Shown here piece by piece: positions 1 to 8,588 of a DNA stretch of 50,485 bases. The stretch is from NCBI RefSeq assembly GCF_011947365.2, contig NZ_JAAVSH020000001.1:4011422-4061906 (forward strand). Reading direction: 5' to 3'. The translations under genes were made by a program, and so were the position numbers. Under the pieces are notes generated by a model. It was given only the letters and a program-made list of their open reading frames with translations, was not told the origin of the DNA and made no database searches. Each line of letters begins with the position of its first letter. The first letter of the stretch is position 1. This DNA comes from an endosymbiont of Lamellibrachia barhami (GTDB lineage Bacteria; Pseudomonadota; Gammaproteobacteria; Chromatiales; Chromatiaceae).

Positions 1-150
1 CAATTTATTGAACAGAGGAATCCGAAAAACCGATTGGTTATTCCCATTGACAGTAGACTCCATCACGTCGGGTTCAGGATTGCAGTTTCGCTTAGTTCAA
101 AGATTTGATTCTTTCCCAATTATTATTTCTCCCTATCTAATCAGCGGTAG

Positions 151-546
151 CTACGAAATCGACCTCAACAGATTGACCAACATCGGACGATCCACCACCC
201 CTTCCGAGGTAGCCGTCAGGCGGTAGATCGCCACGATCATCCGTGCCTTCTTTTCCGCGGCCATTACCTGTCCGGAGGATTCCAGGAACTCATCGACGAT
301 CTCGATTGACGTGCGCAGGATTACCTCCTCGATCGATGCCTTAGTTGTCCGTCGTTCCCAGGCGATATCCCGCCACAGAATCAGTTCGTCCTCCGTAACC
401 TGCTCGATGTCGGCGATCTTGCCGATTTCCAGGAGGCCGGCGTTGTACTCCTTCACGAATGTCTTGATGGCCGCGCGGGCCATGTCCGGCCGACGTTGTG
501 CGTAACGTTCGAACTCCAGCACAACCGCCAGTTGTGCGGGCGTCAT
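151..546 (-). CDS. Small helical protein of unknown function
   Basis: This 131-residue protein is not recognised. It is predicted to be soluble and largely helical, rich in charged residues, with no signal peptide, membrane segment or cysteine. The ATG is preceded by a GGATG ribosome site about seven bases upstream, which supports the start. It is transcribed divergently from the putative cysteine peptidase that starts at 656, with about 110 bp between the two starts. The pairing is compatible with an effector and accessory or immunity partner, but nothing in the sequence itself proves this. It could equally be an unrelated accessory gene. I am fairly confident it is coding (clean start, helical amphipathic pattern, no better competing frame) and have no confident function. 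Confidence 0.55.
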   Translation of the reverse strand: MTPAQLAVVLEFERYAQRRPDMARAAIKTFVKEYNAGLLEIGKIADIEQVTEDELILWRDIAWERRTTKASIEEVILRTSIEIVDEFLESSGQVMAAEKKARMIVAIYRLTATSEGVVDRPMLVNLLRSIS

Positions 547-655
547 GAATTCATCCTGTCCGACACCCTCCTTTGTTTTTCACGGAGAGCCCGCCGAGTG
601 GAGGTCGAGGCGGGGCGTTTGCAAAGAACGCAGACCGACACACTGGAGTGTCGCA

Positions 656-1753
656 ATGGGCTACTGTTTTAAGCACATTCTGTTCTATCGTTACGGTCGC
701 TGTCCGAAGTGCCTCGAATCGGAGGTTCGGGCTCTGCCCGCTGCCGCGAAGTATCAGCTGATCGGTCGCGAGAATGCACTTCTGGCAAATCCCTGGAAAC
801 TCAACCAGGATCAATTCGGTGTGTGTGGGTTGGCGACACCCGTATACCTGATCATGCGATCGGCTAAAGACAAGGCCCGCCAGCTCTTCGAAGCAACCTT
901 CGCCGACGTGATCCCTGATTTTGCCAATACGAAGTTCCTCACCAGCAACTATGGTCCCCAGTCAGTCAAATTCAGATACCTGGCCCGAGGGTACCGGCTC
1001 AAGCAACGCGACTGGGAAAAGGAAAGGCCGAAGAAGCTGAAGCAGACAATGGAGCGGTACGAGCCGAAATTGAGACAAGTGTATTCGACCGAGCAGACAC
1101 TCAACGTAGGTAGAGAGGAACTGAGGAAAAAAGTCGATGAACAACTGGGACAGTGGCACGGCGAACTCCTCGTGGATTACTGTTTGAGCCGGGCGTTGGG
1201 CTACATCATGAAAAACACGGCACCCAGCAGATATACCAGTGAGAAGATCAATTTCAACAGCGAATTCACCGATACCGGGAACTATCGTGATGTGACCCGG
1301 ATGGGGCACCTGGCGTTGAGGACCAACAACGCAGCCTTCGTTTTGACCGAAATTCTTGGTGCCAAAGGTGTGCATATCGCCAAGCAGAAGATCGAGGCCT
1401 CCGTGCCATTGGCGCCGCCAGTCAGCGGTGTGACCGAAACGCAATTCGAAACCGTGGCCCGATTGCACAATTTGTTTCAAACTCACGCATCGGGACGCGG
1501 ATCCTTCGCCATGGCGGCCGTGTACGCCGGACTCCTCAAGCAAAAGCAAGGTCTCATGGTCATCAAGAAAAGTGGTGGTGATGCGAGGTTCCCAAGGCTC
1601 TCCTATAACCACTGGGTCAATATCGAGAAATTCGATCTGACCACCAACAACGTCGAATTGCTGGTCTGGACCTGGGCGAAGTTTTGGCGGGTGCGCGTGG
1701 ACAAAAACGTCTTTCTCTCATATATTCAGGATGTTATTTTCGGACATTTTTGA
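656..1753 (+). CDS. Putative papain-like cysteine peptidase with N-terminal zinc knuckle
   Basis: The frame is open from 545, but I prefer the ATG at 656 (365 residues), because the upstream part is arginine/serine rich and unlike a protein N-terminus. The N-terminus carries a C-x2-H and C-x2-C pattern (C4, H7, C16, C19), likely a zinc knuckle. Around residue 54 the motif FGVCGLA places C57 at the start of a helix, as in papain-fold and C39/C58-like peptidases. Near the C-terminus NHWV supplies H319, followed about 19 residues later by a W-T-W strand, the usual arrangement of His and tryptophan-rich strand in this fold. The middle is lysine/arginine rich. No signal peptide or membrane segment is visible. 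Such proteins are often effectors or toxins delivered by contact-dependent systems, but no secretion gene lies nearby. The peptidase call is motif-based inference; the family is not identified. Confidence 0.5.
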   Translation: MGYCFKHILFYRYGRCPKCLESEVRALPAAAKYQLIGRENALLANPWKLNQDQFGVCGLATPVYLIMRSAKDKARQLFEATFADVIPDFANTKFLTSNYGPQSVKFRYLARGYRLKQRDWEKERPKKLKQTMERYEPKLRQVYSTEQTLNVGREELRKKVDEQLGQWHGELLVDYCLSRALGYIMKNTAPSRYTSEKINFNSEFTDTGNYRDVTRMGHLALRTNNAAFVLTEILGAKGVHIAKQKIEASVPLAPPVSGVTETQFETVARLHNLFQTHASGRGSFAMAAVYAGLLKQKQGLMVIKKSGGDARFPRLSYNHWVNIEKFDLTTNNVELLVWTWAKFWRVRVDKNVFLSYIQDVIFGHF

Positions 1754-1800
1754 ATATTGGCTATCTTTGGGGATCTCGCCCCAAGCTCTTTAGAAAACCC

Positions 1801-2688
1801 TCAGCGTGGTGGGCCGTCCAGGCATCTCCGAAAAAATGCCACCAGCGATCCTCCATGTGTGGAGATGGCTTGCCTGGAGTCATGGCCAGTTTCTGGCAAG
1901 ATGAGCAGTTCCACTTGATCGTCCGGGCTGTTGGCATATATCTGCTGTGCATCCGCCAGCGGAACGCTCCTGTCTTCCTCTCCGTGTACCAGCAATATCG
2001 GACAGGTTGCCTGCTGGATGGTGTTGCAGGGGGCGATATCATCGAAGCTGGCCTTGATAGTGCGCTCAATATAACGCAGTAGGAGCCAGCCGATGGGCAG
2101 GTAGGGAATATGGTGTGATCGCATCTGTCTGCGCATCAGTGTTTCGGGGTGGGCAAAGGTGGAGAGACTCACCACACCAGCAAGATCCGGTCGGCGGGAG
2201 GCCACCAGGAGCGATGCGGCTGCTCCTACGGAATGGCCGAGGAGAAACAGCTGCTGTGGATCAATGTGCGGTTGGTCGCCTAGCCAGTCGAGCCCGTGTT
2301 CGAGATCTTCGGCGAAGCGTGGCATGGAAGAGAAGTTGTCAGCATCGCTGTTGCCGTGGTTGCGGGCGTCCAGCAGCAGGACCGCGTAACCTTCGCGGTG
2401 GAGTAGGGAGGCGAATGGCAGCATGTGCCCGGCGTTTCCGCCCCAGCCATGTATCACGGCTACTGCGGGGCCGTTATCAAGACCTTCCGGAAGTGGAATA
2501 AACCAGGCAAACAGGTGCTTGCCATTTGCTGTTGGGATGTGCGTGGTCTGGTAGGGCAGGTCCAGATCCGCCGGTGTTCTATGTTCTGGGACTCTCGGTG
2601 CGCGATAGGCGCGGCGAATCAGAAACGGCGCCAAGGCGCCCCCCGCCAATAAGGTGAGCACGATCAGGGTCAGGGTCAGGGTAGTCAT
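1801..2688 (-). CDS. Membrane-anchored alpha/beta hydrolase
   Basis: This 295-residue serine hydrolase of the alpha/beta fold resembles the YfhR/FrsA-like 'alpha/beta hydrolase' group. Residues 3-24 form one hydrophobic anchor, so the catalytic domain probably faces the periplasm. Visible motifs are the oxyanion-hole HGWGGN strand near residue 80, the nucleophile elbow GHSVGA near residue 150, an acid within GEEDRSVP near residue 237 and the catalytic histidine in GHDSRQ near residue 268. The protein has the family's usual length. The substrate cannot be told; esters or lipids are typical. It is convergent with the cysteine-peptidase gene and is followed on its 5' side by a long gene-free stretch, so it is probably transcribed alone. 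Confidence 0.85.
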   Translation of the reverse strand: MTTLTLTLIVLTLLAGGALAPFLIRRAYRAPRVPEHRTPADLDLPYQTTHIPTANGKHLFAWFIPLPEGLDNGPAVAVIHGWGGNAGHMLPFASLLHREGYAVLLLDARNHGNSDADNFSSMPRFAEDLEHGLDWLGDQPHIDPQQLFLLGHSVGAAASLLVASRRPDLAGVVSLSTFAHPETLMRRQMRSHHIPYLPIGWLLLRYIERTIKASFDDIAPCNTIQQATCPILLVHGEEDRSVPLADAQQIYANSPDDQVELLILPETGHDSRQAISTHGGSLVAFFRRCLDGPPR

Positions 2689-3119
2689 TTCAGGTTGTCG
2701 TTCTCAATTTCATATGAGATCACTGCGGCAGAGCTGGCTTGGCGCATCCTCATTTCGAAGAGGTTGTGTTATGTCAGGCCACTCCCATGAGCACGGGAGA
2801 TTTTAGCTGCATTTGTCCAAATGTCTAAAGTATTTCCTTTTCGCTGCCGATGACTTGGGCATCCATTACAAACAACAGGCACTCAGTGTCATGATGAAAA
2901 GTTTAAGCAACTGCCCTAAGCGCAATTAACGGGACAATTCAAATCATGCACAAATGAAAATGGCAGTCGGTGGCGATCACATCGTTTTCGTGGCGGTCAA
3001 AGTCGAATGACCTGGCCGCATTAGGATCAAGGTATCTGTATGATATCAAGCAGAAAATCGCATAAGGATGCGCTGATATACCCTTTCTGCATTGACTGTC
3101 ACCTTTCTACACAGGTGCA

Positions 3120-3149
3120 TTGGTAACTGGGTCGATGCATCTGTATTAT
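3120..3149 (+). promoter_or_regulatory. Candidate sigma-70 promoter for the chain-length gene
   Basis: TTGGTA (-35-like) and TATTAT (-10-like) are separated by 18 bp. A start near 3156 would give a leader of about 190 nt that contains the stem-loops at 3175-3219. This is based on consensus matching alone. Confidence 0.3.
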
Positions 3150-3174
3150 AGAGCGGCTTGATGGGCAGGGCTGT

Positions 3175-3219
3175 GCCGGTAGCTGGCGAAAGAAACCGGC
3201 TGTTACAGAATGCTAACAG
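3175..3219 (+). promoter_or_regulatory. Two adjacent stem-loops in the leader of the chain-length gene
   Basis: GCCGGT (3175-3180) pairs with ACCGGC (3195-3200) across a 14-base loop containing CGAAAG. Directly after it, CTGTTA (3200-3205) pairs with TAACAG (3214-3219). They could be a structured leader RNA or an operator palindrome. The first hairpin is only loosely like a c-di-GMP-I riboswitch and lacks its conserved blocks, so I do not call it one. Confidence 0.35.
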
Positions 3220-3349
3220 TGGCTGGTCATCCATCCCCGTGCTTACCTAACGAATCGGGTTGCGTTCTTTTTATGCAAGGATATATTTTCTCGCATCGAT
3301 GAACGGAATCTGGAAATTAGGATATTAGAGACCTCTAGATACTCATGTC

Positions 3350-4915
3350 ATGAAAGATTTAATCAATATCATCAAGAATCAGATTCGCTCCGCATGGCGG
3401 TATCGCTGGTATGCGATGATCGCAGCTTGGCTGATTGCTATTGCTGGCTGGGCTGCAGTTTTTGTCATGCCCGACAAGTATGAGGCGAATGCCAGAGTTT
3501 TTGTGGATACAGACTCGATCCTGCGTCCCCTCTTGAAAGGGCTGGCAGTGGAGACCAATCTCGCGCAACGGCTTCAGTTGATGACCCGTACGCTTTTGAG
3601 CCGGAAAAACCTTGAAAAGGTGATGCGCGAAACGGACATGGATCATGATGCTATATCCGTGACAGAGAAAGAGTACCTGCTTGAAAAGCTTAAAAGTGAG
3701 ATTTCGATTGAGACTCAAAGGCGGCAGAATTTCTACACCATAGCCTATAGTGCGAATGATCCCTATGTTACGAAAAAAGTGGTGGAGACACTGCTGAATA
3801 TCTTTGTGGAGTCGGCACTGGGCGATACGCGGGTTGAGTCGGATACGGCACAAAGGTTTCTGGAACAACAGATCAGGGAGTATGAATCCCGGCTTGTTGA
3901 GGCTGAGAATCGGCTGACCGATTTCAAAAGAAAGTATATCGACACCTTGCCAGGCCAGGATGGTGGTGTTTTTGCGAGACTGCAAGATGTGGGGGTTACG
4001 TTGCAGGATCTCAATCTGGAGCTGAAAGAGGCAAGGATTCGACGTGGCGAGTTGAGGCGCCAATACGAAGCCGCCGAGAGGGATGAGAGAAATCGCCGGG
4101 AGGCAGAGGGACGTTTGTCAATGGCTACGACCCCAGGTGAACAGCGTATTCTGGCCATGGAGACAAGGCTCGACGACCTTCTTCTGAGATACACTGAAGC
4201 CCATCCAGATGTTAAGGAGGCAAGGCAGACGATAGATGAGCTGAAGAAACAAGAGAGGGAATTACAGGAGAGTCGAGCTGCTGGCGACTCCAATGTCAAT
4301 GTAACCTCGATCGCGGTGGAGGAGTTGAAACTGGCTTATCGCCAATCAGAAGTTACCTTAACCGGGATTCGCGTCAGAACGAACGAATATGAAAAGAGAA
4401 TTAAAGCGCTGAGGGAGAAGCTGGATACCTTGCCACAGGTAGAGGCTGAACTGAAGAAGCTCAATCGGGATTACAGCATCAACAAAGAGACCTATGAGCA
4501 GTTGGTGCAGCGCCTGGAATCTGCCCGCATGTCGGAACAGGCAGACGAGGCGGGTGACAATGTAAAGTTCCGGATAATTGATCCACCTAAGGTTCCGTTG
4601 GTTCCCGCCGGCCCCAAGCGGGTGGTTTTCAGCGTGGTCATCCTGGTGTTGGCTCTCGCTGCCGGTGGGGGGCTGGCATTTCTTATCGCGCAGTTCAAAC
4701 CCGTCTATTACGATACGACATTGCTCAGGAAAGGGACGGAAATACCTGTGCTTGGTCAGGTCTCCAGAGTCTGGACCAGTAGTGTGGCGATGAAGCGCAG
4801 GCTCGAAGTCAGTGCCTTTGTAACGGTTGGGGCGATGCTCGTGACTGTGTTCGTCGCTATCATGATCGTATACAGCATTGGTCTGCGTGGCGAGATTATT
4901 GCCCTCATTAAATAG
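3350..4915 (+). CDS. XrtA-type polysaccharide chain-length determinant (Wzz/GumC family)
   Basis: This 521-residue inner-membrane protein sets the chain length of exported polysaccharide. The N-terminus has a Wzz domain with a first membrane helix at about residues 19-39, followed by the segment YEANARVFVDTDSILRPLL typical of the variant associated with the XrtA/PEP-CTERM exopolysaccharide system. A long periplasmic coiled-coil (about 150-410) leads to the PAGPKR segment and a second helix near 424-449. Unlike short Wzz proteins it has a further helix near 484-511. It lacks a C-terminal BY-kinase domain, so a separate kinase is expected. The only neighbour of the same pathway is the glycosyltransferase downstream; XrtA itself, kinase, Wzx/Wzy and EpsH genes are not in the window. 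Confidence 0.85.
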   Translation: MKDLINIIKNQIRSAWRYRWYAMIAAWLIAIAGWAAVFVMPDKYEANARVFVDTDSILRPLLKGLAVETNLAQRLQLMTRTLLSRKNLEKVMRETDMDHDAISVTEKEYLLEKLKSEISIETQRRQNFYTIAYSANDPYVTKKVVETLLNIFVESALGDTRVESDTAQRFLEQQIREYESRLVEAENRLTDFKRKYIDTLPGQDGGVFARLQDVGVTLQDLNLELKEARIRRGELRRQYEAAERDERNRREAEGRLSMATTPGEQRILAMETRLDDLLLRYTEAHPDVKEARQTIDELKKQERELQESRAAGDSNVNVTSIAVEELKLAYRQSEVTLTGIRVRTNEYEKRIKALREKLDTLPQVEAELKKLNRDYSINKETYEQLVQRLESARMSEQADEAGDNVKFRIIDPPKVPLVPAGPKRVVFSVVILVLALAAGGGLAFLIAQFKPVYYDTTLLRKGTEIPVLGQVSRVWTSSVAMKRRLEVSAFVTVGAMLVTVFVAIMIVYSIGLRGEIIALIK

Positions 4916-5006
4916 ATTGACGGCTATTAAGGAAGGTTTTCCCCAGGAAATTTCCTTCAAATACTTCGCCTGTCAATCTGAATCCTATGGTTCGTGTGAG
5001 TACCTT

Positions 5007-5147
5007 GTGCTCCTTCAACGTGATAATTACGGATTCAGCGCTCCTGTGGTGTTTCGCAGCAAGGCGCAGCGTGCAGGGAATGGCTATTTCCTTTCCATGA
5101 ACGCAGACAAGCTCACTGAACCCGCAAGTATCACATTGAAGGAACAC
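5007..5147. repeat. Imperfect 34-bp inverted repeat before the glycosyltransferase
   Basis: The left arm at 5007-5040 and the right arm at 5114-5147 are reverse complements with about 28 of 34 positions matching; most mismatches are transitions. The arms are 73 bp apart. Both include TCCTTCAA-type and GTGATA blocks. The right arm contains the AAGGA ribosome site (about 5139-5143) of the glycosyltransferase that starts at 5152, so folding of the transcript would hide it. The element could also be a small MITE-like insertion, since arm ends lie close to both genes. Confidence 0.6.
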
Positions 5148-5151
5148 TAGA

Positions 5152-6270
5152 ATGACAATAAAAATTTCTCTCGTGGCGCACAATGCCTATGGCGCTATAT
5201 CAGGCGGGAGCGCCGGGCATGTGGGTGGCGTCGAGCGTCAGACCAGCATGATGGCTTTCTGGCTGCAGAAGAAGGGTTTCGACGTCTCGATCATTACCTG
5301 GGATGAGGGTCAGGAACAGGACTTTGTCATTGATGGTGTAAGGCTCATCAAGTTGTGCCGGAAGGACGAGGGTCTTCCCGGGATGCGTTTTTTTCATCCG
5401 CGCTGGAGCAGTCTCAATGCCGCACTCAAACGTGCTGATGCCGATGTCTACTATCAAAATGGCGCCGAGTATGTAACCGGTCAGGTTGCCTTGTGGTGTA
5501 AGCGGAACCGTAAGAAATTCATCTTCTCCTCTGCCAGTGACGCTGATTGTCAGCGAAATCTGCCCTGTCTGGATTCCTTCAGAGAGAAGTACCTCTACAA
5601 GAAAGGGTTGGAGTTGGCGGATCATTTGATTGTGCAGACTGAAAAACAGGCTGTGGCCCTGTTGGATGCTTTTGGCATGACGTCAACCGTATTGCCTATG
5701 CCCTGTCCCGACTTGTTGTCGGATGAACAACCGGCGCCAAAGGATTTTCATGAACGTAAAGGAGTAATCTGGGTTGGTCGGATAAGTGAGGAGAAACGCC
5801 TGGAGTTCCTGCTTGAAGTGGCGGCTAAAACTCCAGAAATCACCTACGATGTTCTGGGAAAACCCAACAGAGACTCCGAGTATGCGCGTAGTGTGCTCGA
5901 TGCGGCGGAACAGGCGGAGAACGTCAATATTCGCGGCATGGTCGAGCGGGACAGAATTCGGGATTTCTATGCGAACGCCAGAATTCTATGTTGTACCTCC
6001 TCCTTTGAAGGTTTTCCCAATACCTTTATCGAGGCATGGAGCGAGGGACTGCCTATCGTCACAACCTTCGATCCTGATGATCTCGTGCAACGGAAGCAGT
6101 TGGGTTTTGCCGGTTCGGAGATATCAGATCTTGCCGGGAAAGCAGCTCATCTGCACAGTAATGAGGATGAGTGGACGCGGATGTCCCGGAACGCCCGGCA
6201 GTATTTCGTGGAAAATCACGAACTGGATGCTGCGATGGAGAGGTTTTCTGCTCTCTTCAGGGACGTTTGA
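5152..6270 (+). CDS. Glycosyltransferase family 4 (GT1-fold) protein
   Basis: This 372-residue GT-B enzyme transfers a sugar from a nucleotide donor, probably onto a growing surface polysaccharide or lipid carrier. The N-terminal half has a glycine-rich acceptor-domain loop (GGSAGHVGGVERQ, residues 18-30). The C-terminal donor domain starts near GVIWVGRISEEKR (about residue 203) and carries the family's E-x7-E motif in FEGFPNTFIE near residues 285-293. There is no signal peptide or membrane helix, as expected for a cytoplasmic or peripheral enzyme. It follows the chain-length gene on the same strand after 236 bp that contain a large inverted repeat, and the ribosome site AAGGA lies inside that repeat. 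The donor sugar and acceptor cannot be told. Confidence 0.85.
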   Translation: MTIKISLVAHNAYGAISGGSAGHVGGVERQTSMMAFWLQKKGFDVSIITWDEGQEQDFVIDGVRLIKLCRKDEGLPGMRFFHPRWSSLNAALKRADADVYYQNGAEYVTGQVALWCKRNRKKFIFSSASDADCQRNLPCLDSFREKYLYKKGLELADHLIVQTEKQAVALLDAFGMTSTVLPMPCPDLLSDEQPAPKDFHERKGVIWVGRISEEKRLEFLLEVAAKTPEITYDVLGKPNRDSEYARSVLDAAEQAENVNIRGMVERDRIRDFYANARILCCTSSFEGFPNTFIEAWSEGLPIVTTFDPDDLVQRKQLGFAGSEISDLAGKAAHLHSNEDEWTRMSRNARQYFVENHELDAAMERFSALFRDV

Positions 6271-6290
6271 TATTCTCTAGAGCGAAGTGC

Positions 6291-6322
6291 CGGCCCGCTG
6301 AGGCCGATCAATCCGTTTTTTT
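6291..6322 (+). terminator. Weak candidate terminator between convergent genes
   Basis: CGGCC (6291-6295) pairs with GGCCG (6302-6306) and a run of seven T ends the stretch at 6316-6322. The nine bases between stem and T run make it a poor rho-independent terminator. The sequence also loosely resembles one unit of the REP-like family described elsewhere in this window. Confidence 0.3.
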
Positions 6323-6324
6323 AC

Positions 6325-7104
6325 CTACATCAATGCCGCATACATGCCGGTAATCTTATTCATCGCGACGAGAATCTTGTCCAGTGAACGGATGACCAGA
6401 GAGGGGACAAAATTGCCGTCCTCCAGATTGTTGCCAAGGCTGAACAAATCCCATTGCTCCTTTACCCCCGTCAGTGCCTGATCAATCTCGGGTGTATTCT
6501 CGGGTGCCGTCCTTAACTGCAGCAGTGCGCTGTCGAAATCTGCTACCGCCTTTTTGTAATCGGATTCGTAGAGGGGTTGTTGGAATTTCCAGCTGCGCAG
6601 CATATATAGATTGGCCATGCGTTGGGATAGCATACGCTGGCGTCCGGCCATATTGACCAATTTTCCGGTGGACGTGCCGGAGGCGGTCTCGAGCAACACA
6701 ACAATCCGGTGTGATGCATTCAGCAACTCCTCCCCGGCCTGACGTACTGCTTCGGCAGAGGCGCGGTTGGGTTTGCCTGCCGCGAGCTGGTGAAAAGGGG
6801 TCCAAAGTGTGGAGACCTGCGCTAATGCCTGGGTGACACTGCTGTTCACCTTGAATTTTTTCAACTCGGCAAGTTGCGCAGCAAAGAGATCAAGTGAAGC
6901 TTTGCGCTGTTTTTTGGCGATGCGATAGCGGATATCCTGGCCCATCTGGCAATAGGTCTTGATAATCCGTTGGGTCAGCATGCGCTGCCGGCCAGCCTTA
7001 TTGATCGCCTTCCCCATGCTCAATTCGACGGCGGGTGCCTGTACCGGAATGAAGAGCAGCGCCAAGAGAACGAGCAGAATGGTCTTTGCCGATACACGAC
7101 GCAT
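6325..7104 (-). CDS. Exported protein with two PilJ-type sensor modules
   Basis: This 259-residue protein has a cleavable signal peptide (hydrophobic core at residues 8-20, ending in APA) and then two copies of the 'type IV pili methyl-accepting chemotaxis transducer N-terminal' (PilJ-N) module. The diagnostic AGRQRML(T/S)QR motif occurs at residues 37-46 and again at 153-162. In NarX/PilJ-type receptors this four-helix module is the periplasmic ligand-sensing part. Here no transmembrane helix, HAMP or signalling domain follows, so the protein is a free periplasmic module. Its partner is unknown. It is divergent from glyA, with about 220 bp between them, and convergent with the glycosyltransferase. 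Confidence 0.8.
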   Translation of the reverse strand: MRRVSAKTILLVLLALLFIPVQAPAVELSMGKAINKAGRQRMLTQRIIKTYCQMGQDIRYRIAKKQRKASLDLFAAQLAELKKFKVNSSVTQALAQVSTLWTPFHQLAAGKPNRASAEAVRQAGEELLNASHRIVVLLETASGTSTGKLVNMAGRQRMLSQRMANLYMLRSWKFQQPLYESDYKKAVADFDSALLQLRTAPENTPEIDQALTGVKEQWDLFSLGNNLEDGNFVPSLVIRSLDKILVAMNKITGMYAALM

Positions 7105-7328
7105 GGAGAATACCCCTTAAGTTTTACTTCAAAAGTGCCAAGCTGATGAATGTAATTATTATCCTCGTTAAAATAACGGCTTGGGCAACAGCCGTAAAGG
7201 GAAAAACTGCGATTTTCCGTGGAGAGTGAAAATCTTTTTCTGTCTTTCGAGCCGGTGAACTGGTTTAGAGACCGGTTTGCTTTTTTTTGCTATATTAGTT
7301 CGTTTTTTATTGGCGGGGGAATGGCCTG

Positions 7329-8582
7329 ATGTTTAACAAGAACATGCAAATCCAAGGGTATGACGATGAGTTGTGGTCGGCAATGCAGGCCGAAGAGACG
7401 CGCCAGGAAGAGCATATCGAGCTGATCGCCTCTGAAAACTATACCAGCCCCCGCGTAATGCAGGCTCAGGGTAGTGTGCTGACGAACAAATATGCCGAGG
7501 GCTATCCCTACAAACGCTACTATGGCGGCTGTGAGAATGTCGATGTTGCCGAGCAGTTGGCCATTGACCGCGCCAAGGCGCTGTTTGATGCGGACTACGC
7601 GAATGTCCAGCCTCACTCCGGTTCTCAAGCCAATGCGGCGGTTTATATGGCGCTCTGCCAGCCAGGCGACACCATACTTGGCATGAGCCTGGCTCATGGT
7701 GGCCATCTGACTCACGGCGCCAAGCCCAATTTCTCCGGCAAGCTTTACCATGCTGTGCAGTATGGTCTCAATACCGAGACCGGTGAGATCGACTATGAAG
7801 AGGTCGAACGTCTTGCCCGTGAGCACAAGCCAAAAATGATCATCGCTGGCTTTTCCGCCTACTCCCGCGTTGTCGATTGGCAGCGTTTCCGTGATATTTC
7901 CGATGAGGTGGGTGCCTATCTGTTCGTTGATATGGCGCATGTTGCGGGCTTGATTGCAGCCGGTCACTATCCGAGTCCGGTAAATATTGCCGATGTGACC
8001 ACTACGACCACGCACAAAACCCTGCGAGGTCCCCGCGGCGGCCTGATTTTGGCAAAGGCCAACGCAGAGATTGAAAAGAAGCTGAATTCTCTGGTCTTTC
8101 CCGGCATTCAAGGTGGCCCCCTGATGCATGTGATTGCCGCCAAGGCCGTGGCCTTCAAGGAGGCGATGGAGCCTGAATTCAAGACCTATCAGGGACTGGT
8201 GATCAAAAATGCCCAGGCGATGGCCCAGGTTTTCATGGATCGCGGCTACGACGTGGTCTCCAAGGGTACCGATGACCATCTGTTTCTGGTCAGCTTCATC
8301 GAGGCGGGTCTGACCGGCAAGGATGTTGATGCCTGGCTGGGTGCTGCCAACATCACCGTCAACAAGAATGCAGTACCGAACGATCCTCAATCCCCCTTCG
8401 TAACTTCGGGCATTCGGGTCGGCACACCGGCCATCACCACCCGGGGTTTCGATGAGGCCGATGCCGCTGAACTTGCGGGCTGGATGTGCGACGTAATCGA
8501 TAGCCGTGGAGATCAGGCGGTGATTGATGGGGTTAAAGAGAAGGCTCTGGCTATCTGCGCCAAATATCCGGTCTACGCTTGA
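7329..8582 (+). CDS. glyA: Serine hydroxymethyltransferase
   Basis: This 417-residue PLP enzyme converts serine and tetrahydrofolate to glycine and methylene-tetrahydrofolate in the cytoplasm, feeding one-carbon metabolism. The N-terminal [10 protein letters not shown] motif, the [10 protein letters not shown] segment and the PLP lysine K230 in [14 protein letters not shown] are present. The length is that of the bacterial family. The ATG is preceded by a strong GGGGGA ribosome site eight bases upstream. It is the first gene of the glyA-nrdR-rib series, a common gammaproteobacterial order. The 220 bp upstream hold a partial palindrome (ACTGGT / ACCGGT at about 7259-7276), a T-rich run and a TATATT at 7291-7296 that may be a promoter, but no convincing -35 is seen. 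Confidence 0.97.
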   Translation: MFNKNMQIQGYDDELWSAMQAEETRQEEHIELIASENYTSPRVMQAQGSVLTNKYAEGYPYKRYYGGCENVDVAEQLAIDRAKALFDADYANVQPHSGSQANAAVYMALCQPGDTILGMSLAHGGHLTHGAKPNFSGKLYHAVQYGLNTETGEIDYEEVERLAREHKPKMIIAGFSAYSRVVDWQRFRDISDEVGAYLFVDMAHVAGLIAAGHYPSPVNIADVTTTTTHKTLRGPRGGLILAKANAEIEKKLNSLVFPGIQGGPLMHVIAAKAVAFKEAMEPEFKTYQGLVIKNAQAMAQVFMDRGYDVVSKGTDDHLFLVSFIEAGLTGKDVDAWLGAANITVNKNAVPNDPQSPFVTSGIRVGTPAITTRGFDEADAAELAGWMCDVIDSRGDQAVIDGVKEKALAICAKYPVYA

Positions 8583-8588
8583 TATAAT

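Larger units (their letters stand above)
2689..3349. other. Gene-free stretch of about 660 bp
   Basis: No credible gene is visible on either strand; the only open frame is a 62-codon minus-strand reading with no family resemblance. The right-hand part holds a candidate promoter at 3120-3149 and two adjacent stem-loops at 3175-3219, both likely belonging to the leader of the chain-length determinant gene. The left half shows nothing I can name. Confidence 0.6.

Noticed and set aside
8-226. 72-codon frame at the left edge of the window
   Set aside because: It overlaps the better supported minus-strand gene at 151-546, has no convincing ribosome site and no recognisable family.
2930-3046. Possible transposase remnant in the gene-free stretch
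   Set aside because: A short translated string looked vaguely like the start of an IS21/IS66-type protein, but there are no terminal repeats and the frame stops at once.
3175-3219. Possible c-di-GMP riboswitch in the chain-length gene leader
   Set aside because: There is a CGAAAG loop, but the other conserved parts of the GEMM aptamer are missing; kept only as unnamed hairpins.
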